Shown here: piece by piece, positions 26,367-35,985 of the stretch
Position numbering within the stretch: position 1 is the stretch's first letter
Layout: each line of letters opens with the position of its first letter
Assembly: GCF_900198195.1 (NCBI RefSeq)
Contig: NZ_LT899436.1
Span: 3,439,001 to 3,503,000 of the forward strand
Length of the DNA stretch: 64,000 nt
Direction: 5' to 3'
DNA from: Tenacibaculum jejuense
GTDB taxonomy: Bacteria; Bacteroidota; Bacteroidia; Flavobacteriales; Flavobacteriaceae
The notes under the pieces: model-generated
Database searches by the model: none
What the model saw: the letters and a program-made list of their open reading frames with translations, nothing else
Told to the model about the DNA's origin: nothing
Made by a program: the position numbers and the translations under genes

Positions 26367-27260
26367 TTAAGCTAAAGTAACTTTAGGTTCATCTTCTTTT
26401 AACGCGATGAAATATACATCATCTAACTGTGCTTTTGCTGGTTCAAAATCTTCAGAAGGTTTTTCTATTGAATGTACACGAATATTTAATGTATTATCTT
26501 GATTGAAGTTCGATGACAACACATTGTAATCTTTTTCATACGTTTCTAAATCATCTCGATCGACTATTTTAGTCCAAATTGTACCTTCTATTGCACTAGT
26601 AGCTTTTTCTGGAGTAGCATGATTTAATATTTTTCCTCCATTTAAAATAGCCATATCATTACATAACTCTTTTACATCTTCAACAATATGTGTAGAAAAA
26701 ATCACGGTACTATTTGTTCCAACTTCTCTTAAAACATTTAAAAAACGACGTCTTTCAGCTGGATCTAAACCTGCAGTTGGTTCATCAACAATAATTAATT
26801 TCGGATTATTCAATAATAATTGAGCTATTCCGAAACGTTGCTTCATACCTCCTGAATATCCTGCAACATATTTTTTTCTAACCTCATATAAATTGGTAAT
26901 TTCTAAAACTTCTCTCACTAACTTTTCACGATCTGATTTGGAAGCGACTCCTTTTAAAGTAGCAAAATAATCAAGTAATTCTTCTGCAGACATTTTAGGA
27001 TACACACCAAATGACTGTGGTAAATAGCCTAATACTTTACGTAGTGCTATTTTATCCTCTAAAATATTAATACCGTCAAAAGTGATAGATCCACTATCTG
27101 GACTCTGTAAAGTAGCAATGGTTCTCATTAAAGAAGATTTTCCAGCACCGTTAGGACCTAGTAATCCAAACATTCCTTTACCTATCTCTAAGTTTAAGTT
27201 ATCTATGGCTTTCACACCATTTTTATATGTCTTAGTTAAATTTTTAATGGTTAGTTTCAT
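26367..27260 (-). CDS. ABC transporter ATP-binding protein partnered with the M1 fusion
   Basis: This 297-residue cytoplasmic ATPase has Walker A GPNGAGKSS, signature YSGGMKQR, Walker B LIIVDEPTAGLDP and the H-loop STHIVED. The last 70 residues are an extra domain after the nucleotide-binding fold. It drives the permease/M1 fusion encoded next to it; substrate unknown. It starts just after a strong terminator, so the pair has its own promoter. Confidence 0.93.
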   Translation of the reverse strand: MKLTIKNLTKTYKNGVKAIDNLNLEIGKGMFGLLGPNGAGKSSLMRTIATLQSPDSGSITFDGINILEDKIALRKVLGYLPQSFGVYPKMSAEELLDYFATLKGVASKSDREKLVREVLEITNLYEVRKKYVAGYSGGMKQRFGIAQLLLNNPKLIIVDEPTAGLDPAERRRFLNVLREVGTNSTVIFSTHIVEDVKELCNDMAILNGGKILNHATPEKATSAIEGTIWTKIVDRDDLETYEKDYNVLSSNFNQDNTLNIRVHSIEKPSEDFEPAKAQLDDVYFIALKEDEPKVTLA

Positions 27261-27311
27261 TATGATAATTTTTATAATAAGTAGAATTAAATGACAATTT
27301 GTTACAAAAAA

Positions 27312-27346
27312 AACGTCAAACTAAGAAAATTCTTAATTTGACGTTC
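27312..27346 (-). terminator. terminator of the hut-DUF4136 operon
   Basis: AACGTCAAA and TTTGACGTT enclose a second stem (TAAGAA/TTCTTA) with one mismatch between them. On the minus strand eight T residues follow. It separates the hut operon from the ABC operon. Confidence 0.85.
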
Positions 27347-27368
27347 CACCCTTCATGGTTATTTAACA

Positions 27369-27914
27369 TTATTTTTTATTGCTTCCTGGAGGATATTTAG
27401 CAAGTATATCTTTTACAAATTTATTAATACGTTCTTCTCTTTTTTCAGCATTTCTTAACGATAATGCCCCTGAACCAATACCTTGCCATATCAATTCTTT
27501 TTTTTCAGCATCAATAACATCGATAAACAATGTTCCTTCTGTGTATTGATTTACATTTAATCGACCTGCTCCGCCCCACATCCATGGGTTCCATCCCCAG
27601 CCATAACCAAACCCCCAGTTAAGGTTATCATTTATATTAACACGTTCACGTGATTTGGTAAATAAACTTATTAAAACATCTGGACTTGATGATTTTTGCA
27701 TTCCTTTAGCTATCAATTCTGCTTCAATAGCTCGCATAATTCTTTTCTTATCTAAATCTGAAACTTCAGCCTTATCTATACCTGGCTTGTAAAAAGCAAA
27801 TGTTTTTTTGTCATCAAAATTTGCTTTTGTATCATAATCAGAAACAACTCGTATAGAATTACATGAAGTAAAAATTAAAAAAAGTAGTGGTAAAAAGAGT
27901 CTAGTTAACTTCAT
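27369..27914 (-). CDS. DUF4136 domain lipoprotein
   Basis: This 181-residue protein has a lipobox in IFTSCNSI. DUF4136 features are SDYDTKANFDDKKTFAFY, a Gly/Trp-rich middle (WGFGYGWGWNPWMWGG) and the beta-strand GTLFIDVIDAEKKELIWQG. The family is thought to be periplasmic or outer-membrane bound; function unknown. It starts 12 bases after hutU, so it is probably on the hut transcript, although no link to histidine use is known. Confidence 0.88.
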   Translation of the reverse strand: MKLTRLFLPLLFLIFTSCNSIRVVSDYDTKANFDDKKTFAFYKPGIDKAEVSDLDKKRIMRAIEAELIAKGMQKSSSPDVLISLFTKSRERVNINDNLNWGFGYGWGWNPWMWGGAGRLNVNQYTEGTLFIDVIDAEKKELIWQGIGSGALSLRNAEKREERINKFVKDILAKYPPGSNKK

Positions 27915-27926
27915 AATAGTAAACGT

Positions 27927-29951
27927 TTAAATATTATCAAATAGCGCATCATCAACGATATTAGGCAATGTAACCTTTAATTTTTTCTCAGTTTTCATAG
28001 CACGCTCTATTGCAAATATAGCTTCTTTATTTCTTGCCCAGCTACGTCTAGCTATTCCATTATTTACATCCCAGAAAAGCATTGACTTCAAACGTTTTGA
28101 TGCTTCTTTAGTTCCATCAAGAAGCATGCCAAATCCACCATTAATTACTTCTCCCCATCCAACTCCTCCTCCATTGTGAATTGAAACCCAAGTTGCACCT
28201 CTAAAACTATCTCCAATTACGTTATGAATTGCCATATCTGCAGTAAATCTTGATCCATCATAAATATTAGAAGTTTCTCTATATGGAGAATCTGTTCCAG
28301 ATACATCATGATGATCTCTTCCTAAAACAACTGGTCCAATTTTTCCTTTCTTAATTGCCTTATTAAAAGCTTTAGCTATTTTAATTCTTCCTTCAGCATC
28401 TGCATACAAAATTCTTGCTTGAGAACCTACTACTAATTTATTTTCTTGTGCTCCTTTAATCCACTGAATATTATCCGCCATTTGCTGTTGTATTTCTACA
28501 GGAGAATCTTCCATAATTTCTTGTAATACTTTACAAGCGATTTCATCTGTTTTCTTTAAATCTTCCGGTTTCCCTGAAGTACACACCCAACGGAACGGTC
28601 CAAATCCATAATCAAAACACATTGGTCCCATAATATCTTGTACATAACTCGGATAAGCGAAAGCTTCGCCTCCCTTTTTACAATTATCTACAGCACAAAA
28701 CTCATTATGGTTATTTTTATGAACATGTGCTCCTGCTCTACTCGATTCTAACAGGAATGCATTTCCATAATCAAAGAAATATGTTCCTTTTGCTGTATGT
28801 TTATTTACAGCTGTAGCGTGTCTTCGTAAAGATTCTTGTACTTTCTCTTTGAATTCTTCAGGCTGATTTGCCATCATTTGATTTGCTTCTTCGAAAGATA
28901 ATCCAGTTGGATAATATCCTCCAGCCCAAGGGTTATGCAACGATGTTTGATCTGAACCTAAATCTACATGGATATTTGCTTCATCGAATTTTTCCCAAAC
29001 CTCAACAACATTTCCTAGATATGCGATAGAAACTACTTCTTTGTTATCTTTTGCTTTTTGAACTCTTTCTACAAGTTCATCTAAGTTAGAAAAAACTTCA
29101 TCTACCCAACCTTGAGAATGGCGCGTATGAACAGCTTTTTCATTTACTTCTGCACAAACTGTGATACAACCTGCAATATTACCAGCTTTAGGCTGTGCAC
29201 CACTCATTCCTCCTAAACCAGCTGTAACAAATAAATTTCCTTTTGGTGATTTTCCTAACTTTCTAAATCCGTTTAAAACCGTAATAGTAGTTCCGTGAAC
29301 AATACCTTGCGGACCAATATACATATAACTTCCAGCAGTCATTTGTCCGTATTGTGTAACTCCTAAAGCATTAAACTTTTCCCAATCATCTGGTTTCGAA
29401 TAATTCGGTATCATCATTCCATTAGTTACTACAACTCTTGGTGCGTTTTTATTCGATGGAAATAATCCCATTGGATGACCAGAATACATTACCAATGTTT
29501 GCTCATCATTCATTTCAGATAAATACTGCATAGTCAACAGATACTGCGCCCAGTTTTGAAAAACTCCACCATTTCCACCGTAAGTAATTAATTCGTGCGG
29601 GTGTTGTGCTACAGCATAATCTAAATTATTCTGAATCATCAACATAATTGATTTCGCTTGAGTAGATTCTCCTGGATATTCTTCAATAGGACGAGCATAC
29701 ATCTTATAATCTGGACGAAAACGATACATGTATATTCGACCATATTTTTCTAATTCTTCCTTAAATTCAGGAAGTAATTCTGCATGATGCTCTTTTTTAA
29801 AATAACGTAACGCATTTTGTAAAGCTAATTTTTGCTCTTCTTCAGATAAAATTTCTTTACGTTTTGGTGCGTGATTTATAGTTAAATCATATTCTTTTTT
29901 TGAAGGTAAAACTGAAGGAATACCTTGTTTTATTTGCTCTTTAAATGTCAT
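27927..29951 (-). CDS. hutU: urocanate hydratase
   Basis: HutU converts urocanate to imidazolonepropionate, step two of histidine breakdown, using bound NAD+. The NAD-binding block VTAGLGGMSGAQPKAG and the region YNPWAGGYYP-like (HNPWAGGYYPTG) are clear. At 674 residues it is the longer Bacteroidota form compared with about 555 in Proteobacteria, with an N-terminal extension of about 90 residues and an insert. It follows hutH by 10 bases. No hutI or hutG lies in this window. Confidence 0.96.
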   Translation of the reverse strand: MTFKEQIKQGIPSVLPSKKEYDLTINHAPKRKEILSEEEQKLALQNALRYFKKEHHAELLPEFKEELEKYGRIYMYRFRPDYKMYARPIEEYPGESTQAKSIMLMIQNNLDYAVAQHPHELITYGGNGGVFQNWAQYLLTMQYLSEMNDEQTLVMYSGHPMGLFPSNKNAPRVVVTNGMMIPNYSKPDDWEKFNALGVTQYGQMTAGSYMYIGPQGIVHGTTITVLNGFRKLGKSPKGNLFVTAGLGGMSGAQPKAGNIAGCITVCAEVNEKAVHTRHSQGWVDEVFSNLDELVERVQKAKDNKEVVSIAYLGNVVEVWEKFDEANIHVDLGSDQTSLHNPWAGGYYPTGLSFEEANQMMANQPEEFKEKVQESLRRHATAVNKHTAKGTYFFDYGNAFLLESSRAGAHVHKNNHNEFCAVDNCKKGGEAFAYPSYVQDIMGPMCFDYGFGPFRWVCTSGKPEDLKKTDEIACKVLQEIMEDSPVEIQQQMADNIQWIKGAQENKLVVGSQARILYADAEGRIKIAKAFNKAIKKGKIGPVVLGRDHHDVSGTDSPYRETSNIYDGSRFTADMAIHNVIGDSFRGATWVSIHNGGGVGWGEVINGGFGMLLDGTKEASKRLKSMLFWDVNNGIARRSWARNKEAIFAIERAMKTEKKLKVTLPNIVDDALFDNI

Positions 29952-29961
29952 CTTCCTATTT

Positions 29962-31452
29962 TTAATTCACTATAAATTGTTGTGCTTTCACCATTTTCAC
30001 CAATGTATTAATATCATCTTTTAATACACGATCTTCTTCCAATTTAGCGACTTTCTCTCTAATTAGCTTAAAGTTTTCTTCAACTATTTCTGAAAATGTA
30101 TTCGGTCTTCTAAACTCCATTGCTTGTGCCGCATACATTAATTCAATAGCTAAAATTTTATCTACGTTTCCTAAAATCTGATTAAATTTTCTTCCCGAAA
30201 TACTTCCCATAGACACATGATCTTCTTGACCTAAAGATGTTGGAACACTATCTGCTGATGGAGGAAAACACAATGATTTATTTTCGGTTACCAAAGCAGC
30301 TGTTGTATACTGTGGAATCATAAATCCAGAATTTAAACCTCCTGCTTCTGTTAATAATCTTGGTAACCCATACTTTCCTTCTAACAATAAATAACTACGA
30401 CGATCTGAAATATTTCCTAACTCCGAAGCTGCAATTGAAGCATAATCTAAAGCCATCGCTAATGGTTGCCCGTGAAAATTACCCCCAGAAATTGCTTCAG
30501 TTTCACTCAAAACAATTGGGTTATCTGTTACTGAATTCATTTCTATTTCTGCCAATTCTTTTAAATGCTGATATGCATTTCTAGAAGCTCCATGTACTTG
30601 AGGAATACAACGAATCGAATATGGATCTTGAACACGTTCGCACTCGAAATGATTCTCTACATTTTGCGAATCTTTTAAAAACATTCGCATACGTTCTGCA
30701 ACTTTTAAATTTCCTTTAAAAGGTCTAATTTTATGCAATTCCTCTTTAAATGGCGAAGCACTTCCTTGAAAACCTTCTAAACTCATAGCTCCTGCTAAAT
30801 CGGCTAGATCTAACACATATTCCATTTTCTGTAAACCTAAAATGGCATGTGCTAAAATAAATTGTGTCCCGTTTATTAATCCTAAACCTTCTTTAGCCTG
30901 TAACTGTAGCGGAGCTAAATTGTGCGCTTTTAAAACTTCTTTTGACGATTTAATTTTAGTATTAATCCAAAATTCTCCTTCACCTAATAATGGTAAAAAC
31001 AAATGAGAAAGTGGTGCTAAATCTCCAGAAGCACCTACGGAACCTTGTTTTGGAACTACAGGTAACAAATCATTCTCAATAAAATAAATAATTCTTTCAA
31101 TTAATTCTAGTCGAACACCTGAAAAACCTTGGCACAACGCATGAACTTTACAAATCATCATGATTTTAGATAAGAATCCATCTATTGGCTCTCCTACTCC
31201 AACTGCATGAGTTATTAATAAATTCTCTTGAAGTTTACTTGTTTCTTCAGGTGTGATTTGTACATCACACAAAGGTCCGAATCCTGTATTTATTCCATAA
31301 ACAGCAACATCAGAATTTGCCATTTTTTCTACCTTAGCTCTACAAGACTGTACTTTAGCTTGAGCTTCATCGTTAATTACAGCTTTCAATTCGCCCTTTG
31401 CTATTGAAATTACTGTAGCTACTGTTAAATTATCTATACCGTATTTAAACAT
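29962..31452 (-). CDS. hutH: histidine ammonia-lyase
   Basis: HutH releases ammonia from histidine to form urocanate, the first step of histidine breakdown. The 496-residue protein carries the Ala141-Ser142-Gly143 triad (GSVGASGDLAPLSH) that cyclises to the MIO cofactor, the catalytic Tyr in VYGINTGFGP, and QVHGASRNAY and SLGQEDHVSM. It is the first gene of the operon hutH-hutU-DUF4136 and is divergent from a LysR regulator. Confidence 0.97.
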   Translation of the reverse strand: MFKYGIDNLTVATVISIAKGELKAVINDEAQAKVQSCRAKVEKMANSDVAVYGINTGFGPLCDVQITPEETSKLQENLLITHAVGVGEPIDGFLSKIMMICKVHALCQGFSGVRLELIERIIYFIENDLLPVVPKQGSVGASGDLAPLSHLFLPLLGEGEFWINTKIKSSKEVLKAHNLAPLQLQAKEGLGLINGTQFILAHAILGLQKMEYVLDLADLAGAMSLEGFQGSASPFKEELHKIRPFKGNLKVAERMRMFLKDSQNVENHFECERVQDPYSIRCIPQVHGASRNAYQHLKELAEIEMNSVTDNPIVLSETEAISGGNFHGQPLAMALDYASIAASELGNISDRRSYLLLEGKYGLPRLLTEAGGLNSGFMIPQYTTAALVTENKSLCFPPSADSVPTSLGQEDHVSMGSISGRKFNQILGNVDKILAIELMYAAQAMEFRRPNTFSEIVEENFKLIREKVAKLEEDRVLKDDINTLVKMVKAQQFIVN

Positions 31453-31471
31453 CCTAATCGTTTTCTATTTA

Positions 31472-31499
31472 CAAAGTTATTTTTACTTTTGATAACCAA
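31472..31499 (-). promoter_or_regulatory. hutH promoter
   Basis: Minus strand TAACTTTG (31479-31472) is a perfect -7 element with a TTG at 31499-31497, 17 bases upstream. It overlaps the divergent LysR gene promoter, a typical arrangement for LysR control. Confidence 0.55.
31484..31491 (+). promoter_or_regulatory. -7 element of the LysR regulator gene
   Basis: TACTTTTG matches TAnnTTTG and lies 38 bases before the ATG at 31530. It falls inside the spacer of the hutH promoter, so the two transcripts probably compete. Confidence 0.5.
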
Positions 31500-31529
31500 C
31501 AACATCATTTAAATCAACAATTAATAACC

Positions 31530-32435
31530 ATGAGTTATCAATTAGAATTTCGACATATCAAATATTTTTTGGCAGTTGCTGAAGATCTTCACTTTAGAAA
31601 AGCTGCTGAACGCTTGTTTATTTCTCAACCTGGGTTAAGTAGACAAATCAAGCAAATGGAAGATGATTTAGGAATTCAATTGTTTATTCGTAATAATAGA
31701 AAAGTTACATTAACTTCAGCTGGGAGTTATTTACAACGAGAATTTACACAACACCTAACAAACATCGATAATAGTTTAAAATATGCAAAACTCTTACAAG
31801 ATGGTAAATTAGGTGAATTAAGATTTGGTTATGTAGGTTCTGCTATGCAACGTATTATTCCTGATATTTTAGTTCGATTTAAAGAAATACTTTCTGATGT
31901 GAAATTTGGTTTTAAAGAAATGGATAATCAAAAGCAAATTGAACATTTGCTTTCTCAAGAAATAGACATTGGTTTTGTGAGATTAGATCGTGTTCCGAGA
32001 GGTATTGCGATTACACCGATTTTAAAAGAACCCTTTTGTTTAGTATTACCAAAAGAACATGCTATAAATGAATCGAATTATAAAAATTTATTACAGCTAA
32101 AAGATGAATCTTTTATTTTGTTTGATCCATCTTATAGTCCGTCTTATTATGAAAAAGTTTTACAAATATTTGATGAAAGTGGATTTGCTCCTATCGTATC
32201 GCACAATACAATTCATGCAGCTTCCATCTATAAATTAGTTGAAAACGGATTTGGTTTATCTATAGTTCCTAAATCATTACAACAAGGTTACGATTCTAAT
32301 GTGAAATTTATTGAATTAACAGAAATATCTCAACGCACAACCTTATCAATTGTTTGGAATAAAAAAAATAGAAATCCGATATTACATTTATTAATAAACG
32401 AAATAGCAGTAGAGTCATTTATTAATAACGAATAA
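31530..32435 (+). CDS. LysR-family transcriptional regulator, probable regulator of hut genes
   Basis: This 301-residue protein has an N-terminal winged helix-turn-helix ([39 protein letters not shown] type, residues about 5-65) and a two-lobed ligand domain (residues about 90-295, [12 protein letters not shown]). It shares a 77-base gap with hutH, so control of the hut operon is likely by position; the inducer would be histidine or urocanate. This is inference. An AraC gene follows 7 bases later in the same direction. Confidence 0.92.
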   Translation: [301 protein letters not shown]

Positions 32436-32442
32436 AAATTAC

Positions 32443-33252
32443 ATGAAAACTTTAAACTTATATTCTGAACATCAATTAAATCATAAATCTAGATTTGTCA
32501 ATAAAATATGGGTTTTAGATAATTATTTCGAAAAAAAAGCAATTGAGAATCTTAATATTTTACCTAATGGCTGTTTTAATTTTGCTTTACTCATAGGTAA
32601 AGGAGCTACAGCCTATTTTAAAAAAAATAGTTTTAATTTTAATGAAGGAATATATCTTTGTTCGCAACTTACAGAAGTTATAAATCTTACACTTTTAGAA
32701 AACTCAAAAATAATTTTAATTCAACTACATCCGTGGTACTTTTCCTATTATCAAAATATAAATTTTAATAATTTTATTGATCTTATTTCTGAAAGCCATA
32801 CAAACGATCGAATATTTAATAGTAACATCAATCTTAAATCTTCTAATATTTTACAAGAAGTAATTCAAGCCGTAGAAAAACATTCTTTAAAACTTGAAAA
32901 AGACAACCCTAATCAGAATATGATTGAAGAAATATGTAATACTATTATTTTAAATTCTGGTGAACTTAAAGTTTCTCAGGTTTTAAATAATTATGATTGT
33001 TCAAAACGTTGGATCCAAGCTAAATTTAAAAAAACTACAGGATTAACAATTAAAAAACTCTGCAAAATAATTCAGTTTAGAAATTCTGTAAACAACATAA
33101 CTTTCAACAATTTACAGAACTCTTTAACATCTATTAGTTATCTATCTGGATACAACGATCAATCCCACTTTATTAAAAACTTTAAACAATATTCTAAAAT
33201 AGCTCCAAGCAAATTTAATCCAGACAATTACATCTTATCACACATAGAGTAG
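32443..33252 (+). CDS. AraC-family transcriptional regulator
   Basis: This 269-residue protein has an N-terminal cupin-like sensing domain (LNILPNGCFNFALLI, IILIQLHPW) and a C-terminal AraC helix-turn-helix pair ending YLSGYNDQSHFIKNFKQYSKIAPSKF. The first helix-turn-helix is unusually poor (VSQVLNNYDCSKRWIQAKF). It resembles the truncated AraC protein at 63383 in design. It lies only 7 bases after the LysR gene and so is probably co-transcribed. Confidence 0.85.
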   Translation: MKTLNLYSEHQLNHKSRFVNKIWVLDNYFEKKAIENLNILPNGCFNFALLIGKGATAYFKKNSFNFNEGIYLCSQLTEVINLTLLENSKIILIQLHPWYFSYYQNINFNNFIDLISESHTNDRIFNSNINLKSSNILQEVIQAVEKHSLKLEKDNPNQNMIEEICNTIILNSGELKVSQVLNNYDCSKRWIQAKFKKTTGLTIKKLCKIIQFRNSVNNITFNNLQNSLTSISYLSGYNDQSHFIKNFKQYSKIAPSKFNPDNYILSHIE

Positions 33253-33314
33253 TTCGTTTTTTTACAATTTTAAAAAATCTTTATTATTCTATTTTTGCTC
33301 AAAGCTTTTATAGT

Positions 33315-34796
33315 ATGAATACATCATTTGAATTTAGAGACTACTACCTTTTCTATCTTTTTTTATGTTTGAATATATTACTTTCTTGTAATTCTAAAAT
33401 AGAATCTAAAAAACAAATAAAAAACAACGTAGGTAACCTAACTCCACAAGAAAAAATTACCAATAACTTAACTCCATACTATTATTTAGAAGATCAAACT
33501 CCAATTACCACAATAAAAGAAGTTATGGAAAAAGACAATATTACTGGTGCAAGAATTATTTTTGTAGATAGCAGTAAAATTAGTTGGAGTAAAAATTACG
33601 GTTATGCCAACATAAAAGATACGATAAAAGTTAGTAATAACACTCTATTCAGTGGGGCTTCTTTGAGCAAACCAATTACTACAGTAACAGCTTTAAAGTT
33701 AGTTGAAAAAGGAATTTTAAGTTTAGATGATGATATAAATAAGATTTTGAAGCGCTGGAAAATTCCTGAAAATAATTTCACAAAGAATAGCAAAGTTACA
33801 CTTAGAAGTTTAATTGGTCATAGATCTGGATTAAATCGTTCGTTTTGGATGAGTTACTCCCCCAATGAAAAGCTTTATACAAATGCCGAAATTTTAAATC
33901 AAAAAGATCCTAAACAACCAAGGACAAAAATGATAAATATTCCAAATACTTCTTATAAATACTCAAACCCTGGCTACCAAGTTATTGAACTATTAATTGA
34001 AGATGCTACTGGAATTCCTTTTGAAAAAGTCGTTGACTCTTTAATCTTTAAACCTTGCGGCATGAAAAACAGCACTTTTTCGCAACCTATTCCTAAAGAT
34101 TTAATAAAACAAAAAGCTACTGGATACTCAAAAAATAAAATGCCATACCCATATCAAATATACCCATTTAAAGGCGCTGGCGGTATATGGACTACACCTG
34201 ATGATTTAGGTTTATTTTTAATTACCTTGTTCAACGACCATGTAAAAGGCAAACAAATTTTACTGTCTCAAAAAATGACTAATCAAATATTCAATCAGGG
34301 AGGAGAAATGGATAAATTAGGGTTTACACTCTGGAATGGAGATGAAGATATTATATTTAGACATACAGGAAGCAATATCGGATTCAATTGCTTTATGCTT
34401 GGTTCAATAAAAAAACAACAAGCTGTTGTTTTAATGACTAATTCTGATAATGCTCAAAAACTTCAAGATTATATACAAAGAGCCGTGCCAGATGCGTACG
34501 ATTGGGCTTATTTAAAATCAAAACCCTATATCAAATCCTCTGTTAATCTGAACAATTTCACTAAATACTTCAGGCAATATAATTGGGAAAATAATTATGT
34601 TTTACTATCAAAAGAAAATAATTCTGCATTTATAAACATAAATAATGAACGCTTTAAGCTTATCCCTGTAGGAAAAAGAACTTTATTATTAAAAGAAAAA
34701 CCATTACTAATTAAATTCCCTAAAAAAGAAAACAATAAAGAATTAATTATTTATAAGTCGAATGGAGATTATTCGGTAGCTTACCCAATATTGTAA
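33315..34796 (+). CDS. serine hydrolase of the beta-lactamase class C family, lipoprotein
   Basis: This 493-residue protein has a lipobox at Cys25 (ILLSC). The penicillin-binding fold is shown by Ser116-x-x-Lys119 (GASLSKP), Tyr-Ser-Asn in YKYSNPGY and the HTG triad in RHTGSNIGF. A C-terminal beta domain of about 90 residues follows. Such enzymes act as D-amino peptidases, esterases or peptidoglycan hydrolases; few are true beta-lactamases. It is near a VanY-like peptidase, which fits a cell-wall or D-peptide role. Confidence 0.88.
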   Translation: MNTSFEFRDYYLFYLFLCLNILLSCNSKIESKKQIKNNVGNLTPQEKITNNLTPYYYLEDQTPITTIKEVMEKDNITGARIIFVDSSKISWSKNYGYANIKDTIKVSNNTLFSGASLSKPITTVTALKLVEKGILSLDDDINKILKRWKIPENNFTKNSKVTLRSLIGHRSGLNRSFWMSYSPNEKLYTNAEILNQKDPKQPRTKMINIPNTSYKYSNPGYQVIELLIEDATGIPFEKVVDSLIFKPCGMKNSTFSQPIPKDLIKQKATGYSKNKMPYPYQIYPFKGAGGIWTTPDDLGLFLITLFNDHVKGKQILLSQKMTNQIFNQGGEMDKLGFTLWNGDEDIIFRHTGSNIGFNCFMLGSIKKQQAVVLMTNSDNAQKLQDYIQRAVPDAYDWAYLKSKPYIKSSVNLNNFTKYFRQYNWENNYVLLSKENNSAFININNERFKLIPVGKRTLLLKEKPLLIKFPKKENNKELIIYKSNGDYSVAYPIL

Positions 34797-34811
34797 ATTT
34801 AAAAAACTGAT

Positions 34812-35135
34812 TTGATTATAATCTCTAAATATATCGTTCCTAAAGGTTTTACGGGTATTACTTTATATCCGTTTATTTTTCTGAAAAACTCTTCGATTAA
34901 AAATGATAATATCACCATTAATCATGAGAAAATTCATCTGCGACAACAAATAGAAATGCTTGTTATTCCTTTTTATATTTTCTATGTAATTGAATGGTTT
35001 TTTAAATTTTTAAAATATAAAAATAGTTATCTTGCTTATCGAAATTTAAGCTTTGAACGAGAAGCTTACACATTTGAAACAGACATCAATTATTTAAAAA
35101 ACAGGAAATTTTGGGCATTTATAAAACATCTATAA
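34812..35135 (+). CDS. small HExxH-containing membrane protein, TTG start
   Basis: This 107-residue protein has one strong hydrophobic segment (IEMLVIPFYIFYVIEWFF, residues about 47-65). Just before it lies NHEKIHLRQQ, an H-E-x-x-H arrangement as in zinc peptidases, and near the end FEREAYTFE. I recognise it as a type of short protein seen in Flavobacteriaceae, without known function. No ATG fits; TTG at 34812 gives the start. It lies 15 bases after the hydrolase stop and overlaps the next gene by 25 bases. Confidence 0.65.
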   Translation: MIIISKYIVPKGFTGITLYPFIFLKNSSIKNDNITINHEKIHLRQQIEMLVIPFYIFYVIEWFFKFLKYKNSYLAYRNLSFEREAYTFETDINYLKNRKFWAFIKHL

Positions 35136-35911
35136 AATTTTCATCAATACTATTTTTAAGCATTTTCTTTAACTGCAAAACTGAAAAGAAAATTAAAAAA
35201 GAAGAAGTTATCGAAATAGCTGAAGTAGCTATAATTAAAAAAGATACTACACCAAAATATCCAAATTATTTAACAAAAGAATATGTCTTAGGGAAATTTG
35301 ATTATAAAACACATCCTGACTTTGGTAAAATCCCAAAGAATTTGTCTTCTAGTGAAATGTATTTACGAAAAGAAGTGTTAGAGCAATTCCTTAATATGGT
35401 AAATGCTGCAGAAAAAGAAGGTATCAAATTAAAAGCGGTTTCTGCAACTCGAAATTTTCCACACCAAAAAAGAATTTGGGATTATAAATGGACTGACAAA
35501 TACAAAAAATATCCTGAAGACAAACGCGCTTTAAAAATTTTAGAATACAGTTCTATGCCAGGAACTTCAAGACATCACTGGGGAACTGATGTTGATATTA
35601 ATGATTTAGAAGATGAATATTTTTTACAAGGAAAAGGTAAAAAAGAATATGAATGGTTAATGAAACACGCAAACAGTTTTGGTTTCTACTTAGTTTATAC
35701 GTCAAAAGATAACGGAAGAACTGGATACAACGAAGAAAAATGGCACTGGTCTTATGCTCCATTATCTTCAATTTACCTAGAATTCTACAATCAAAACATT
35801 ACACATCAAGACATTACAGGATTTCAAGGTTCACAGTTTGCAAAAGACATTGACATGATTACCAATTATGTCAATGGAATAAACCCAAAAATATTGACTT
35901 ATAAGCCCTAA
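35111..35911 (+). CDS. M15 (VanY-like) D-alanyl-D-alanine carboxypeptidase, lipoprotein, TTG start
   Basis: This 266-residue protein has a lipobox in SIFFNCKTE, which requires the TTG start at 35111 because no ATG occurs upstream of the signal. The zinc site is complete: SRHHWGTDVDIND (SxHxxGxAxD type) and WHWSY near residue 218. It trims peptidoglycan side chains in the periplasm. The 25-base overlap with the preceding TTG-started gene points to translational coupling. Confidence 0.85.
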   Translation: MGIYKTSIKFSSILFLSIFFNCKTEKKIKKEEVIEIAEVAIIKKDTTPKYPNYLTKEYVLGKFDYKTHPDFGKIPKNLSSSEMYLRKEVLEQFLNMVNAAEKEGIKLKAVSATRNFPHQKRIWDYKWTDKYKKYPEDKRALKILEYSSMPGTSRHHWGTDVDINDLEDEYFLQGKGKKEYEWLMKHANSFGFYLVYTSKDNGRTGYNEEKWHWSYAPLSSIYLEFYNQNITHQDITGFQGSQFAKDIDMITNYVNGINPKILTYKP

Positions 35912-35985
35912 GCTTTTCTTAAACATTGCTTAATTTTTTTGAGATTTTCGTAAATTGCAATTCAAAATAACAACTAAATTTACGA

